From Novosphingobium malaysiense (GTDB lineage Bacteria > Pseudomonadota > Alphaproteobacteria > Sphingomonadales > Sphingomonadaceae), in the NCBI RefSeq assembly GCF_000802225.1, contig NZ_JTDI01000007.1, positions 372,001-436,000 on the forward strand: a stretch of 64,000 bases of DNA, written 5' to 3'. The notes beneath the pieces were generated by a model. It worked only from the letters and a program-made list of their open reading frames with translations. It did not search any database and had not been told where the DNA came from. Positions 41,426 to 49,902 of the stretch are shown piece by piece. The position numbers and the translations under genes were made by a program. The first letter of the stretch is position 1. Each line of letters starts with the position of its first letter.

Positions 41426-41439
41426 TGTCCACGTGGACA
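41426..41439. repeat. 14-bp palindrome similar to parS
   Basis: TGTCCACGTGGACA shares the central 10 bases TCCACGTGGA with the parS sites of this window but differs at two outer positions in each arm. It is intergenic, 4.0 kb before the first good parS. Confidence 0.4.
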
Positions 41440-41590
41440 CAATGGAAATTTCAGGATAGCAAGAAAAATCAGGTAGTTATGCGTTACGCGCCGGTGAAGA
41501 ACCGGCGCGTTTCTGCGTTTCTGCGTTTTGGCCGACGATGCGAAGGAGCCCGCCGATCGTGACAGGCCGGGGCCGGGTAGGAAAGCGGCG

Positions 41591-42559
41591 TTACGGGACA
41601 AGCACTGTCGATCCGGTGGTTTCCCGGTTCTCCAGCGCCCGGTGCGCCTCGGCGGCGTCTTCCAGCTGGTAGGTCTGGCCGATGTGCGGTGCGAGCACGC
41701 CGCTGGCGATACGGTCGAAGAGCTTTTTCGCGTTGGTGGCGAGCATTTCCGGCGTGGCGATGTAGTCGGCGAGGGTAGGGCGGGTGACGTAGAGCGAACC
41801 GCCCCGCATCAGCTCCAGCAGCGAGATCGGCGGCACCGCCCCCGACGCGTTCCCGTAGCTCACGATCATGCCCCGGCGGCGCAGGCAGGCGAGCGACGTG
41901 CTCCACGATGCCGCGCCCACTCCGTCGTAGACCACGTCGCACAGGGCGCCGGCGGTCACGGCATGGACGGCCTCCGCCAGCGCGTCGAAGGGCGCATGAA
42001 GCGAATGCTGCGCCGGGACCTGTGCCGCCTTTTCCGCGGATCCGGCATGCGCGATGACGGTTACGCCCTTGTCGACGAGCCAGGGGACGAGCAGCGATCC
42101 CACCCCGCCAGCGGCCGAATGGACGAGCGCGGTGTGGCCGCGGCCCGCGGGAAACGTGTCCTCGGCAAGATAGCAGGCGGTCAGCCCTTTCAGCATGACG
42201 GCGGCCGCCACTTCGGGGGTGATGCCCTGCGGTATGCGAATGGCCTTGTCGGCGGGGATCAGCCGGTGCGAGGCATAGGCGCCGCCGTTCTGGGTGGCGC
42301 CGACGCGCTCTCCGAGCGCAAAGCCGGAGACGCCATCGCCGATCGCGACGATACGGCCCACGCTCTCGGAACCGAGGTGTATCGGCAGGGCATCGGGATA
42401 GAGGCCTTTGCGGTAGTAGGTATCGATGAAGTTGAGGCCCACCGCCTCGGTTTCGATCAACAGGTCGCCGGGGCCGGGGGAGGGGGCCTCGAAGGCTTCC
42501 CGTTCGAGCACCTCAGGACCGCCATGGGCCCTGACGACGATGCGGTATCCTTTCGCCAT
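41591..42559 (-). CDS. NADPH:quinone oxidoreductase-like enzyme (zinc-independent MDR)
   Basis: A 322-aa medium-chain dehydrogenase/reductase of the quinone reductase group. The GroES-like half has GDLLIETEAVGLNFIDTYYRKG, and the Rossmann motif is HSAAGGVGSLLVPW near residue 148. The zinc-ligand cysteines of alcohol dehydrogenases are missing, as expected for quinone reductases. It is 27 bases downstream of the glutamate-synthase-like gene. Confidence 0.9.
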   Translation of the reverse strand: MAKGYRIVVRAHGGPEVLEREAFEAPSPGPGDLLIETEAVGLNFIDTYYRKGLYPDALPIHLGSESVGRIVAIGDGVSGFALGERVGATQNGGAYASHRLIPADKAIRIPQGITPEVAAAVMLKGLTACYLAEDTFPAGRGHTALVHSAAGGVGSLLVPWLVDKGVTVIAHAGSAEKAAQVPAQHSLHAPFDALAEAVHAVTAGALCDVVYDGVGAASWSTSLACLRRRGMIVSYGNASGAVPPISLLELMRGGSLYVTRPTLADYIATPEMLATNAKKLFDRIASGVLAPHIGQTYQLEDAAEAHRALENRETTGSTVLVP

Positions 42560-42586
42560 TTCAGAACAAGCCTTTGAAATATTGAT

Positions 42587-44173
42587 TTAATTTACTCTAC
42601 GAAAGGTTTCCGACCGCGCCACCCGCCAGGCCCGCGAATACTGGGTCGAATCCGGATCGTCGAGAAGCTGCCCGGGCTTGAGAAAACGGTAGACTTCGTC
42701 GAGCGGTCCCGCCTTGGCGCTGTCGATCCGCTGGTACATGTCGTGCTGCGTCAATTCCCATGGGCTGTCGTACCCCATGGCGACCACGATTTCGCGCAGG
42801 GCCTTGAGCGTCTCGCGCTGGAAGCGGGCGACACGTTCGGCCTTGTCATCAACCGCAAGGCCCTTCTGGCGCCAGGCGACCTGGGTGGCGACCCCGGTAG
42901 GACACTCGCCGGTGTGACATTTCATCGACTGTACGCAGCCCAATGAGAACATGAAGGGCCGGGCGGCATTGCACCAGTCCGCACCGAGAGCGAAAGAGCG
43001 CGCCATGCCGGCGCCGGAGTGAACCTTGCCCGAGGCCCCGAGGCGGATACGATCCTTCAGCTTTGTACCGATCAGCGCGTTGCGCATCAGGATCAGCCCT
43101 TCGCGCAAGGGCATGCCGACGTTGTCGGTCAGTTCCTGCGGAGCAGCGCCGGTACCGCCCTCGGCCCCGTCGACGACGATGAAGTCCGGGGTGATGTCGG
43201 TCTCCAGCATGGCCTTGACGATGGCCATGACTTCGTGCGGCTGTCCGACGCAGAGCTTGAAGCCGGCTGGCTTTCCACCGGATAGCTCGCGCAGCCGAGC
43301 GACGAATTCGAGCAGTTCGATGGGGGTGGAGAACGCCGAGTGGCCGGGCGGTGATATGCAGTCCTCGCCGACCTCGACCTTGCGAGCCTCGGCGATCTCA
43401 GGCGTGACCTTGGCGCCGGGCAGCATGCCGCCATGGCCCGGCTTGGCCCCTTGGCTGAGCTTGATCTCGACCATCTTGACCTGGTCGTCCTGCGCGTTCT
43501 CCGCGAAGAGCTCGGGGTCGAACCGGCCATCCTTGTGGCGGCAGCCGAAATAGCCGCTGCCCAGTTCCCAGATCAGGTCGCCACCGTGCTTGCGATGATA
43601 ACGGCTGATCGAGCCTTCACCGGTATCATGGGCAAATCCGCCGATCCTTGCACCCTTGTTCAAGGCCTCTATGGCATTGGCCGAAAGCGAGCCGAAGCTC
43701 ATCGCCGAGATGTTGAGAAGCGCGCTGTCATAGGGCTTGGTGCAGGCATCGCCGCCCACACGCACATGCCAGGTCTGCGGCGATTGGTCGGTGGGGACGA
43801 TCGAATGCCCCAGCCATTCGTATTCGTCGGAATAGACGTCGAGCTCGGTACCCATCGGATGGGTCGAGATATCGCCCTTGGCGCGGGCATAGACGAGCGC
43901 GCGCTCGTCTATCGTGAACGGGCGACCTTCGCGGTCGCTCTCGACGATGTAAGCGCGCAGGTAAGGACGCAGATCCTCGAACAGCCAGCGAATGCGGGCG
44001 ATCAGCGGATAGTTGCGGCGCAAGGCATGCCGCCTCTGCACGAAATCCCACAAGGTCAGCAGCAGGATCGGGACGAGAAGGATCAGCGCCCAGCGCAGGG
44101 GGACGACGAACCAGCAGGCGGCCGTCAGAAAGACGACCGCTGCCGGAACGGCATAGCGCGGAATGATCGTCAC
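42587..44173 (-). CDS. FMN-binding glutamate synthase-family protein
   Basis: A 528-aa protein with two N-terminal membrane helices (AVVFLTAACWFVVPL, WALILLVPILLLTLWDF) and the glutamate synthase FMN/3Fe-4S domain: GEGSISRYHRKHGGDLIWEL, KLSQGAKPGHGGMLPG, VDGAEGGTGAAPQELTDNVG, and cluster cysteines in CVQSMKCHTGECPTGV. No glutaminase domain, so it is not a full GOGAT. The start is GTG 44173, 7 bases after the DLH stop. Confidence 0.88.
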   Translation of the reverse strand: MTIIPRYAVPAAVVFLTAACWFVVPLRWALILLVPILLLTLWDFVQRRHALRRNYPLIARIRWLFEDLRPYLRAYIVESDREGRPFTIDERALVYARAKGDISTHPMGTELDVYSDEYEWLGHSIVPTDQSPQTWHVRVGGDACTKPYDSALLNISAMSFGSLSANAIEALNKGARIGGFAHDTGEGSISRYHRKHGGDLIWELGSGYFGCRHKDGRFDPELFAENAQDDQVKMVEIKLSQGAKPGHGGMLPGAKVTPEIAEARKVEVGEDCISPPGHSAFSTPIELLEFVARLRELSGGKPAGFKLCVGQPHEVMAIVKAMLETDITPDFIVVDGAEGGTGAAPQELTDNVGMPLREGLILMRNALIGTKLKDRIRLGASGKVHSGAGMARSFALGADWCNAARPFMFSLGCVQSMKCHTGECPTGVATQVAWRQKGLAVDDKAERVARFQRETLKALREIVVAMGYDSPWELTQHDMYQRIDSAKAGPLDEVYRFLKPGQLLDDPDSTQYSRAWRVARSETFRRVN

Positions 44174-44180
44174 GGCCGGA

Positions 44181-44882
44181 TTAGCCGACGTGCTCCGCAA
44201 AGAAGGCTTCGGTCCTGCTGTCGGCGAGAGCGGCGCCCGCCTCGTCGCGACGCGAGCCGATCTCGGCGGCAAAGCCGTGGTCCAGCCCCTCGTAGTCGTG
44301 GAGCGTCACCCGGGGATGATCGTCGAGACCTTCGTGCATCGCCTTCTGGGCTTCGGGCGGCACGAACCCGTCCGCAGTGGGGACGTGCAGCATCAGCGGA
44401 CGGGCGATTGCATGCTTTTCATTGAGCATCTGGTCGATGCCCACGCCGTAGTATCCGACCGTGGCATCGATGTCGGTGCGCGCCGCCACCATGTAGGCGA
44501 CCTTGCCGCCCATGCAGTATCCGACAAGGCCGACCTTGGGCACGCCCTGTTCGCGGCGGATCCAGTGAATCACCGCCTCGATGTCATGGATGCCGAGGTC
44601 GAAGTCGTGCTTCATCATCAGGTCGATCGCCTGCTGGAACTCTTCGGGCTTGTCGGCATCGAGTTCGACGCCCGGCTTCTGACGCCAGAAGGCATCGGGA
44701 GCGACGGCGAGATAGCCCTTCGCCGCCCAGCCGTCGGCCTTCTTGCGAATGCCGGGATCGACGCCGAACACCTCTTGCTGCACGATGATCGCCCCGCGCG
44801 GCGTACCCTCGGGCTTCACCACATAGGCCGGGATCATGCCGTCGCCGTCGAGCGTGGGGATTTCGGTGTTCGTCGTCGCCAT
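44181..44882 (-). CDS. dienelactone hydrolase-family protein
   Basis: A 233-aa alpha/beta hydrolase with a cysteine nucleophile in GYCMGGKVAYM near residue 117, an aspartate in VPTADGFVPP and a histidine in GLDHGFAAEIG. Dienelactone hydrolases act in aromatic degradation, but many paralogues are general hydrolases. An AGGAG ribosome-binding site precedes ATG 44882. Confidence 0.9.
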   Translation of the reverse strand: MATTNTEIPTLDGDGMIPAYVVKPEGTPRGAIIVQQEVFGVDPGIRKKADGWAAKGYLAVAPDAFWRQKPGVELDADKPEEFQQAIDLMMKHDFDLGIHDIEAVIHWIRREQGVPKVGLVGYCMGGKVAYMVAARTDIDATVGYYGVGIDQMLNEKHAIARPLMLHVPTADGFVPPEAQKAMHEGLDDHPRVTLHDYEGLDHGFAAEIGSRRDEAGAALADSRTEAFFAEHVG

Positions 44883-44983
44883 GTGTCTCTCCTGAATCGG
44901 TTTGGGGCTTGTTAGGCACTTGCAATGGACTTTGTGAAGCGCATGTGTCAGCTATGTCAAAGAAATCCGGCGGGAGACGCTGA

Positions 44984-45259
44984 ATGAAAGTCAATGTCGA
45001 GGTCGAATGTTCGCCTGAAGAGGCCCGGCGTTTTCTTGGCCTGCCCGACGTAACGAGGGCCAATGAACTCTATGTCGATGCCCTTACCAATGCGATGCAG
45101 GGCGCCGGCAGCTTCGACCAACTGCACGAACTGACAAAGCAGATCGCGCCGATGGGCGAATTCGGACTGAAGATGTTCCAGAATTTCCTCGAGAACGGCA
45201 TGGCGATGGCGATGAGCGGATCGAATGCCGCGTCGGGCAAGCCCAAGAAGGACGACTAG
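44984..45259 (+). CDS. DUF6489 family protein
   Basis: A 91-aa protein matching the small DUF6489 family of alphaproteobacteria: N-terminal MKVNVEVECSPEEARRFLGLPDV, amphipathic helices (DQLHELTKQIAPMGEFGLKM) and a lysine-rich end. Unknown function; related proteins resemble phasin-like helical proteins. It precedes mnmE by 39 bases. Confidence 0.78.
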   Translation: MKVNVEVECSPEEARRFLGLPDVTRANELYVDALTNAMQGAGSFDQLHELTKQIAPMGEFGLKMFQNFLENGMAMAMSGSNAASGKPKKDD

Positions 45260-45298
45260 CGCGGCGGGCTTCTCCGCCCGCCATCTGCTGCACCGATC

Positions 45299-46576
45299 AT
45301 GGCCGATACGATTTTTGCGCTTTCGAGCGGGTCTCCGCCCGCCGCCATCGCTGTCGTGAGGATCAGCGGTCCGCAGGCAGGCGAAGCGCTGGCGGCCTTG
45401 GCGGGGAAGCTTCCGCAACCACGCATGGCGAGCTACCGCACGCTGCATGTTCCACGTGGAACAGTCCTCGACCAGGCTCTGGTGCTGTGGTTTCCGGGGC
45501 CGCGGACCGCCACCGGCGAGGATCTTGCCGAACTGCACCTGCACGGGGGCAGGGCGGTCGTCACTGCCGTGGAAAACGCCCTGGCCGACCTGCCGGGCCT
45601 GCGTCGCGCCACGCCGGGAGAATTTACCCGCCGGGCCTTCGCGAACGGCCGTATCGATCTGGCCGAGGCCGAAGGGCTGGCGGATCTCTTGTCGGCAGAG
45701 ACGGACCTGCAACGACGTGCGGCTTTGGCGATGGCCGGCGGCGCCTTCTCGCGGCAGGTGGAGGATTGGCGCGAGCGGGTTCTGTCCGCTTCCGCTGCCG
45801 TGGAGGCCGTGCTCGACTTCGGCGACGAGGACGACGTCGCCGATCTGCCCCCCGACTTCGTCCGGCGCCTCGAGGTTCTGAGCGGCGAAGTGTCCGACTG
45901 GCTCGCACGGCCCCGTGCCGAGACGCTGCGCGAGGGGTTCCGGGTCGTCCTGGCCGGGCCTCCCAATGCGGGCAAGAGCACCTTGTTCAATGCCCTCGTC
46001 GAGGACGAGGCAGCCATCACCGCGCCGCTGGCAGGCACCACGCGTGACGTCCTGACACGTGCGGTCGCCATCGGGGGGGTGCCGTTCGTCTTCGCCGATA
46101 CGGCCGGGCTGCGCGACCAGTCCGGCGACGAGATCGAAGTGATCGGCATTGCCCGCGCCCGCGCGGCGCTCGACAGGGCCGATCTGGTGCTCTGGCTCGG
46201 GCCCGAAGGAGAGGGACCCCAGGGCAGCTGGGAAATCGCGGCCCAGTGCGACCGGGCCGGTGCGGATGGCAAGGCGACGCCGCGCCATCGGGTCTCTGCA
46301 GTGACAGGGGAGGGGCTCGATGCCCTGCGCCGGGATCTGGTGGAGACGGCCAGGAACGCCATGCCCCGGCCCGGCGATGCAGCGCTGAGCCAGCGCCAGC
46401 ATGCCTTGTTGGTCCAGGCGGGGAATGCATTGCGCGACGCGCGGCAGGAGAGCGATCCGCTGCTGGTCGCGGAGTCCTTGCGGCTGGTGCGCGTCGCCTT
46501 CGACGCTCTGGTTGGCCGGGCGACGACCGAAGACATGCTCGATGCCCTTTTCGGGCGTTTCTGCATCGGAAAATGA
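45299..46576 (+). CDS. mnmE: tRNA modification GTPase MnmE
   Basis: A 425-aa GTPase that with MnmG adds carboxymethylaminomethyl to wobble U34 of tRNAs. The N-terminal folate domain begins DTIFALSSGSPPAAIAVVRISG; the G domain has GPPNAGKSTLFNAL (G1), TTRDVLTR (G2) and DTAGLRD (G3); the C-terminus ends in the invariant GRFCIGK. A parS palindrome lies inside it at 45448 and another 4 bases after the stop codon. Confidence 0.97.
   Translation: MADTIFALSSGSPPAAIAVVRISGPQAGEALAALAGKLPQPRMASYRTLHVPRGTVLDQALVLWFPGPRTATGEDLAELHLHGGRAVVTAVENALADLPGLRRATPGEFTRRAFANGRIDLAEAEGLADLLSAETDLQRRAALAMAGGAFSRQVEDWRERVLSASAAVEAVLDFGDEDDVADLPPDFVRRLEVLSGEVSDWLARPRAETLREGFRVVLAGPPNAGKSTLFNALVEDEAAITAPLAGTTRDVLTRAVAIGGVPFVFADTAGLRDQSGDEIEVIGIARARAALDRADLVLWLGPEGEGPQGSWEIAAQCDRAGADGKATPRHRVSAVTGEGLDALRRDLVETARNAMPRPGDAALSQRQHALLVQAGNALRDARQESDPLLVAESLRLVRVAFDALVGRATTEDMLDALFGRFCIGK
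45448..45463. promoter_or_regulatory. parS: parS site 1 (inside mnmE)
   Basis: A perfect 16-bp palindrome TGTTCCACGTGGAACA, the centromere sequence bound by ParB. It is embedded in mnmE codons 50-55. Confidence 0.93.
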
Positions 46577-46580
46577 GCCA

Positions 46581-46596
46581 CGTTTCACGTGAAACA
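46581..46596. promoter_or_regulatory. parS: parS site 2 (mnmE-mnmG gap)
   Basis: CGTTTCACGTGAAACA, with the 14-bp core GTTTCACGTGAAAC perfectly palindromic, 48 bases before the mnmG start. Confidence 0.93.
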
Positions 46597-46643
46597 TGAC
46601 AAGGCGCTTTGACGGAAATTCCGGCGTGGAGTAAGGGCCGCCC

Positions 46644-48491
46644 ATGCATTCCTTCGATGTGATCGTGATCGGCGGCGGCCATGCCGGCTGCGAGGCGGCT
46701 GCCGCCGCAGCGCGCATGGGCGCGCGTGTCGCGCTCGTCAGCTTCGATCTCGAGGCCATCGGCGCGATGAGCTGCAACCCCGCGATCGGTGGTCTCGGCA
46801 AAGGGCACCTCGTGCGCGAGGTCGATGCCTTCGACGGGCTGATCGGACGCGCTGCCGATGCCGGCGCCATCCACTATCGCATGCTCAACCGCTCGAAGGG
46901 CAGTGCGGTCCAGGGGCCTCGCGTCCAGGCCGACCGCCGGCTGTTCAAGGCCGCCATACACCAGCTTCTGAAAGGTCAGGGCGACCTGACACTCGTCGCC
47001 GGCGAGGCGGCCGCGCTCGTGCTCGAAGGGGGCAGGGCGGTCGGCATCGACCTTGCCGACGGTACGCGCCTCACCGCCAGCGCCGTGGTCCTGTGCACCG
47101 GCACCTTCCTTGGCGGCACGCTGTTCCGCGGCGAGGAGCGGATCGTCGGCGGACGCATCGGCGAAGCCTCGGCCCAGAAGCTGGCGGCGCAGATGCGCGA
47201 GGCCGGGTTGCCGATGGCGCGGCTCAAGACCGGAACTCCGCCGCGCCTCGATGGGCGCACCATCGACTGGGCTCGGCTTGGTGAACAGCCGTCGGACGGC
47301 GAATTCTGGACCATGTCCGCCATGGGCGGGCGTCGGGTCAATCCGCAGGTGTTCTGTGCGATCACTCGGACCAACCTGCGCAGCCACGATGTCATTCGCG
47401 CCAACCTGCACCGATCGCCGCTCTTTTCGGGAGCCATCGGCGCGCAGGGGCCGCGCTATTGCCCGTCGATCGAGGACAAGATCCACCGCTTCGCCGACCG
47501 CGACGGTCACCAGATTTTCCTCGAGCCGGAGGGCCTCGACACCCACCTCGTCTATCCCAACGGGATCAGCACGTCGCTGCCGGCCGACGTCCAGCTCGAG
47601 ATGCTGCGTACGATGGAAGGGCTGGAGACAGTCGAGATGGTCGTGCCGGGCTATGCGGTCGAGTACGATCACATCGACCCGCGCGCGCTGCGCCCGAGCC
47701 TCGAATTGCGCGACATTCCCGGTCTCTATTGTGCCGGCCAGATCAACGGCACGACCGGATACGAGGAAGCGGCGGCGCAAGGCCTCGTCGCGGGTATGCA
47801 TGCCGCCGCCGATGTGCTGGGCCGTGAGGCTCCGGCCATCGACCGGGCAAACAGCTACATGGCTGTGATGATCGACGACCTGACCCTGCACGGGGTCAGC
47901 GAACCCTATCGGATGCTCACCGCCCGCGCCGAATATCGCCTGCGCCTGCGCGCCAATAACGCGACAAGCCGGCTGACGCCGCTGGCGATCGCCGTTGGCG
48001 CCGCGGGGCCGGAACGCCGGGCGTGGTTCACGCAGCGCGAGGAGGCGAGGGCGGCCTTGGCCGAGGCATTCGACCGACCGGTCTCGGCCAACGATCTCGC
48101 CAATGCCGGGCTTCCCGTGCGGACCGATGCAGGCCGCTTGCCGCTGCGCGAGTGGCTGCGTTTCGGCGGGGTCGATCTGGCAGGGCTGTCCCCTTGGCTG
48201 GACGAAGCCCTCGTCTCCGACCACGCTCTTGCCGAGGAGATGGCCGAGGATGCCGCCTATGCGCCCTACCTCGAAAGGCAGGAGCGCGAACTTCGCGACC
48301 TGCGGGCGAGCGAGGCTTTGCCGCTGGGAGACCATTTCCCCTACGAGGCCATACCCGGGCTCTCCCGCGAAATGGTCGAGCGGCTGACCCGTGCGCGTCC
48401 AGCCACGCTGGCCGCGGCGGGCCGCATCCCCGGGATCACGCCTGCAGCGCTTGCCGCGTTGCTCGTCCATGCGCGTCGGGAGGCTGCGTGA
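46644..48491 (+). CDS. mnmG: tRNA uridine-5-carboxymethylaminomethyl modification enzyme MnmG (GidA)
   Basis: A 615-aa FAD protein, partner of MnmE. The FAD-binding motif is VIGGGHAGCEAAAAAARMG at the N-terminus, SCNPAIGGLGKGHLV follows, and a conserved central CTGTFLGGTLFRG segment is present. The C-terminal helical domain (GLSREMVERLTRARPATLAA) contacts MnmE. The gene ends in a GTGA overlap with rsmG. Confidence 0.97.
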   Translation: MHSFDVIVIGGGHAGCEAAAAAARMGARVALVSFDLEAIGAMSCNPAIGGLGKGHLVREVDAFDGLIGRAADAGAIHYRMLNRSKGSAVQGPRVQADRRLFKAAIHQLLKGQGDLTLVAGEAAALVLEGGRAVGIDLADGTRLTASAVVLCTGTFLGGTLFRGEERIVGGRIGEASAQKLAAQMREAGLPMARLKTGTPPRLDGRTIDWARLGEQPSDGEFWTMSAMGGRRVNPQVFCAITRTNLRSHDVIRANLHRSPLFSGAIGAQGPRYCPSIEDKIHRFADRDGHQIFLEPEGLDTHLVYPNGISTSLPADVQLEMLRTMEGLETVEMVVPGYAVEYDHIDPRALRPSLELRDIPGLYCAGQINGTTGYEEAAAQGLVAGMHAAADVLGREAPAIDRANSYMAVMIDDLTLHGVSEPYRMLTARAEYRLRLRANNATSRLTPLAIAVGAAGPERRAWFTQREEARAALAEAFDRPVSANDLANAGLPVRTDAGRLPLREWLRFGGVDLAGLSPWLDEALVSDHALAEEMAEDAAYAPYLERQERELRDLRASEALPLGDHFPYEAIPGLSREMVERLTRARPATLAAAGRIPGITPAALAALLVHARREAA

Positions 48492-49129
48492 TCGAATCCG
48501 AAGCAGAGGCGAGGGCCTGGCTGGGCTCCCTGCCCGAATGCGATGCAGCGGCGTGGGAACGTCTGGAACTGCTTTGCGTCCTGCTGGCCGAAGAGAACAC
48601 ACGCCAGAACCTCGTGTCTGCCGCCAGCCTCGGCCAGGTCTGGCTTCGGCATATCGTCGACAGTGCGCAGCTGCTTCCGCATGTTCCACGTGAAACAAAA
48701 GGCCCCTGGCTCGACCTCGGGACCGGGGCTGGCTTTCCCGGACTGGTGATTGCCGCGCTGAAGCCGCAGTGCGAGGTGATCATGGTCGAATCGCGAACAC
48801 GGCGAATCGAATGGCTCGAGCGCGCGCGAATCGCGATGGGGCTGGATAAGGCGCAAATAATCGGCCAACGTCTGGAAATGGTCGAGACACGTCCCGTTTC
48901 GGTCATTTCGGCGCGTGCATTTGCACCTTTGGAGCGGTTGTTGGCGTTATCAGCGCGATTTTCCACAAGTGACACCGTCTGGCTGTTGCCCAAAGGGCGG
49001 TCTGCACAGCAAGAATTGGATGACCTTCGAAAGTGGCGGCATGTGTTCCACGTGGAACAGTCCCTGACGGACCCGCAGGCAGGCGTTATTGTCGGCACAT
49101 TGGCCGGCAGGAAGGACAAGACCAAGTGA
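48488..49129 (+). CDS. rsmG: 16S rRNA (guanine527-N7)-methyltransferase RsmG
   Basis: A 213-aa SAM-dependent enzyme methylating G527 of 16S rRNA. Motif I is WLDLGTGAGFPGLVIAAL near residue 75, followed by VMVESRTRRIEWLERA and ISARAFAPLERLLALS. GTG 48488 overlaps the mnmG stop. It has two parS sites, one between the N-terminal helices and motif I and one near the 3' end, so the encoded residues VPRET and HVEQ fit the palindromes. Confidence 0.95.
   Translation: MIESEAEARAWLGSLPECDAAAWERLELLCVLLAEENTRQNLVSAASLGQVWLRHIVDSAQLLPHVPRETKGPWLDLGTGAGFPGLVIAALKPQCEVIMVESRTRRIEWLERARIAMGLDKAQIIGQRLEMVETRPVSVISARAFAPLERLLALSARFSTSDTVWLLPKGRSAQQELDDLRKWRHVFHVEQSLTDPQAGVIVGTLAGRKDKTK
48682..48697. promoter_or_regulatory. 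parS: parS site 3 (inside rsmG)
   Basis: TGTTCCACGTGAAACA, palindromic but for one pair; 15 of 16 positions agree with site 1. Located in rsmG codons 65-70. Confidence 0.9.
49044..49059. promoter_or_regulatory. parS: parS site 4 (inside rsmG, 82 bases before parA)
   Basis: A perfect 16-bp palindrome TGTTCCACGTGGAACA identical to site 1. It could also be where ParB acts on parAB expression. Confidence 0.93.
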
Positions 49130-49902
49130 TCCGGATTGCCATTGCCAACCAGAAAGGTGGGGTCGGAAAAACGACGACCGCCATCAATGTCTCGACAGCG
49201 CTGGCAGCGACTGGCTGGAAGACGCTGATGATCGACCTCGATCCGCAGGGCAATGCCTCGACCGGGATCGGCGTCTCCGCATCCGAGCGCGGAGCTTCGT
49301 CCTACGACGTGCTGGTGGACCGGGCGCCGGTTTCCGAATGCGCAATGCAGACGAAAATTCCCGGCCTCGACCTGCTGCCGGCGACGGTCGACTTGTCCGG
49401 CGCGGAAGTCGAACTGGTCAACGAGGACGATCGCGCCCACCGCCTGCAAGACGCCCTGCGTGGTGATCTTGGCTACGATGTCTGCCTGATCGACTGTCCG
49501 CCGTCGCTGGGCCTGCTCACGCTCAATGCCCTGACCGCCGCCGATACCCTGCTGGTTCCCCTGCAGTGCGAGTTCTTCGCGCTGGAAGGCCTCAGCCAGC
49601 TTCTCCAGACGGTCGAGCGGGTGCAGCAGCGGTTCAATCCCGAGCTGGGGATCATCGGTATCGCGCTTACCATGTTCGACAGGCGCAACCGCTTGACCGA
49701 CCAGGTTGCCGAAGACGTACGCTCATGCCTGGGCAAGCTCGTCTTCGAGACGACTATTCCGCGTAACGTGCGCTTGTCCGAAGCGCCCAGCCACGGGGTT
49801 CCGGCGCTGATCTACGATCATGCTTGCGCCGGCAGTCGCGCCTACATGGCACTGGCACGCGAACTGATCACTCGACTGCCCGAGAAGAGGAAAGCCGCAT
49901 GA
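49126..49902 (+). CDS. parA: chromosome partitioning ATPase ParA
   Basis: A 258-aa deviant-Walker ATPase that forms gradients on the nucleoid and pulls ParB-parS complexes. The deviant Walker A is NQKGGVGKTTTAINVS near residue 8 with the signature lysine, Walker A' is LMIDLDPQGNAST, and Walker B is VCLIDCPPSLGLLT. There is no N-terminal helix-turn-helix, so this is the chromosomal Soj/ParA type. GTG 49126 overlaps the rsmG stop. Confidence 0.97.
   Translation: MIRIAIANQKGGVGKTTTAINVSTALAATGWKTLMIDLDPQGNASTGIGVSASERGASSYDVLVDRAPVSECAMQTKIPGLDLLPATVDLSGAEVELVNEDDRAHRLQDALRGDLGYDVCLIDCPPSLGLLTLNALTAADTLLVPLQCEFFALEGLSQLLQTVERVQQRFNPELGIIGIALTMFDRRNRLTDQVAEDVRSCLGKLVFETTIPRNVRLSEAPSHGVPALIYDHACAGSRAYMALARELITRLPEKRKAA

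Noticed and set aside
40374..41432. 352-codon minus-strand frame
   Set aside because: Antisense to thiG's end and to the 175-aa gene, whose codon third-position GC favours the plus strand.
46017..48698. 893-codon minus-strand frame
   Set aside because: Antisense to mnmE, mnmG and rsmG, all of which are certain; no domain and shadow-like composition.
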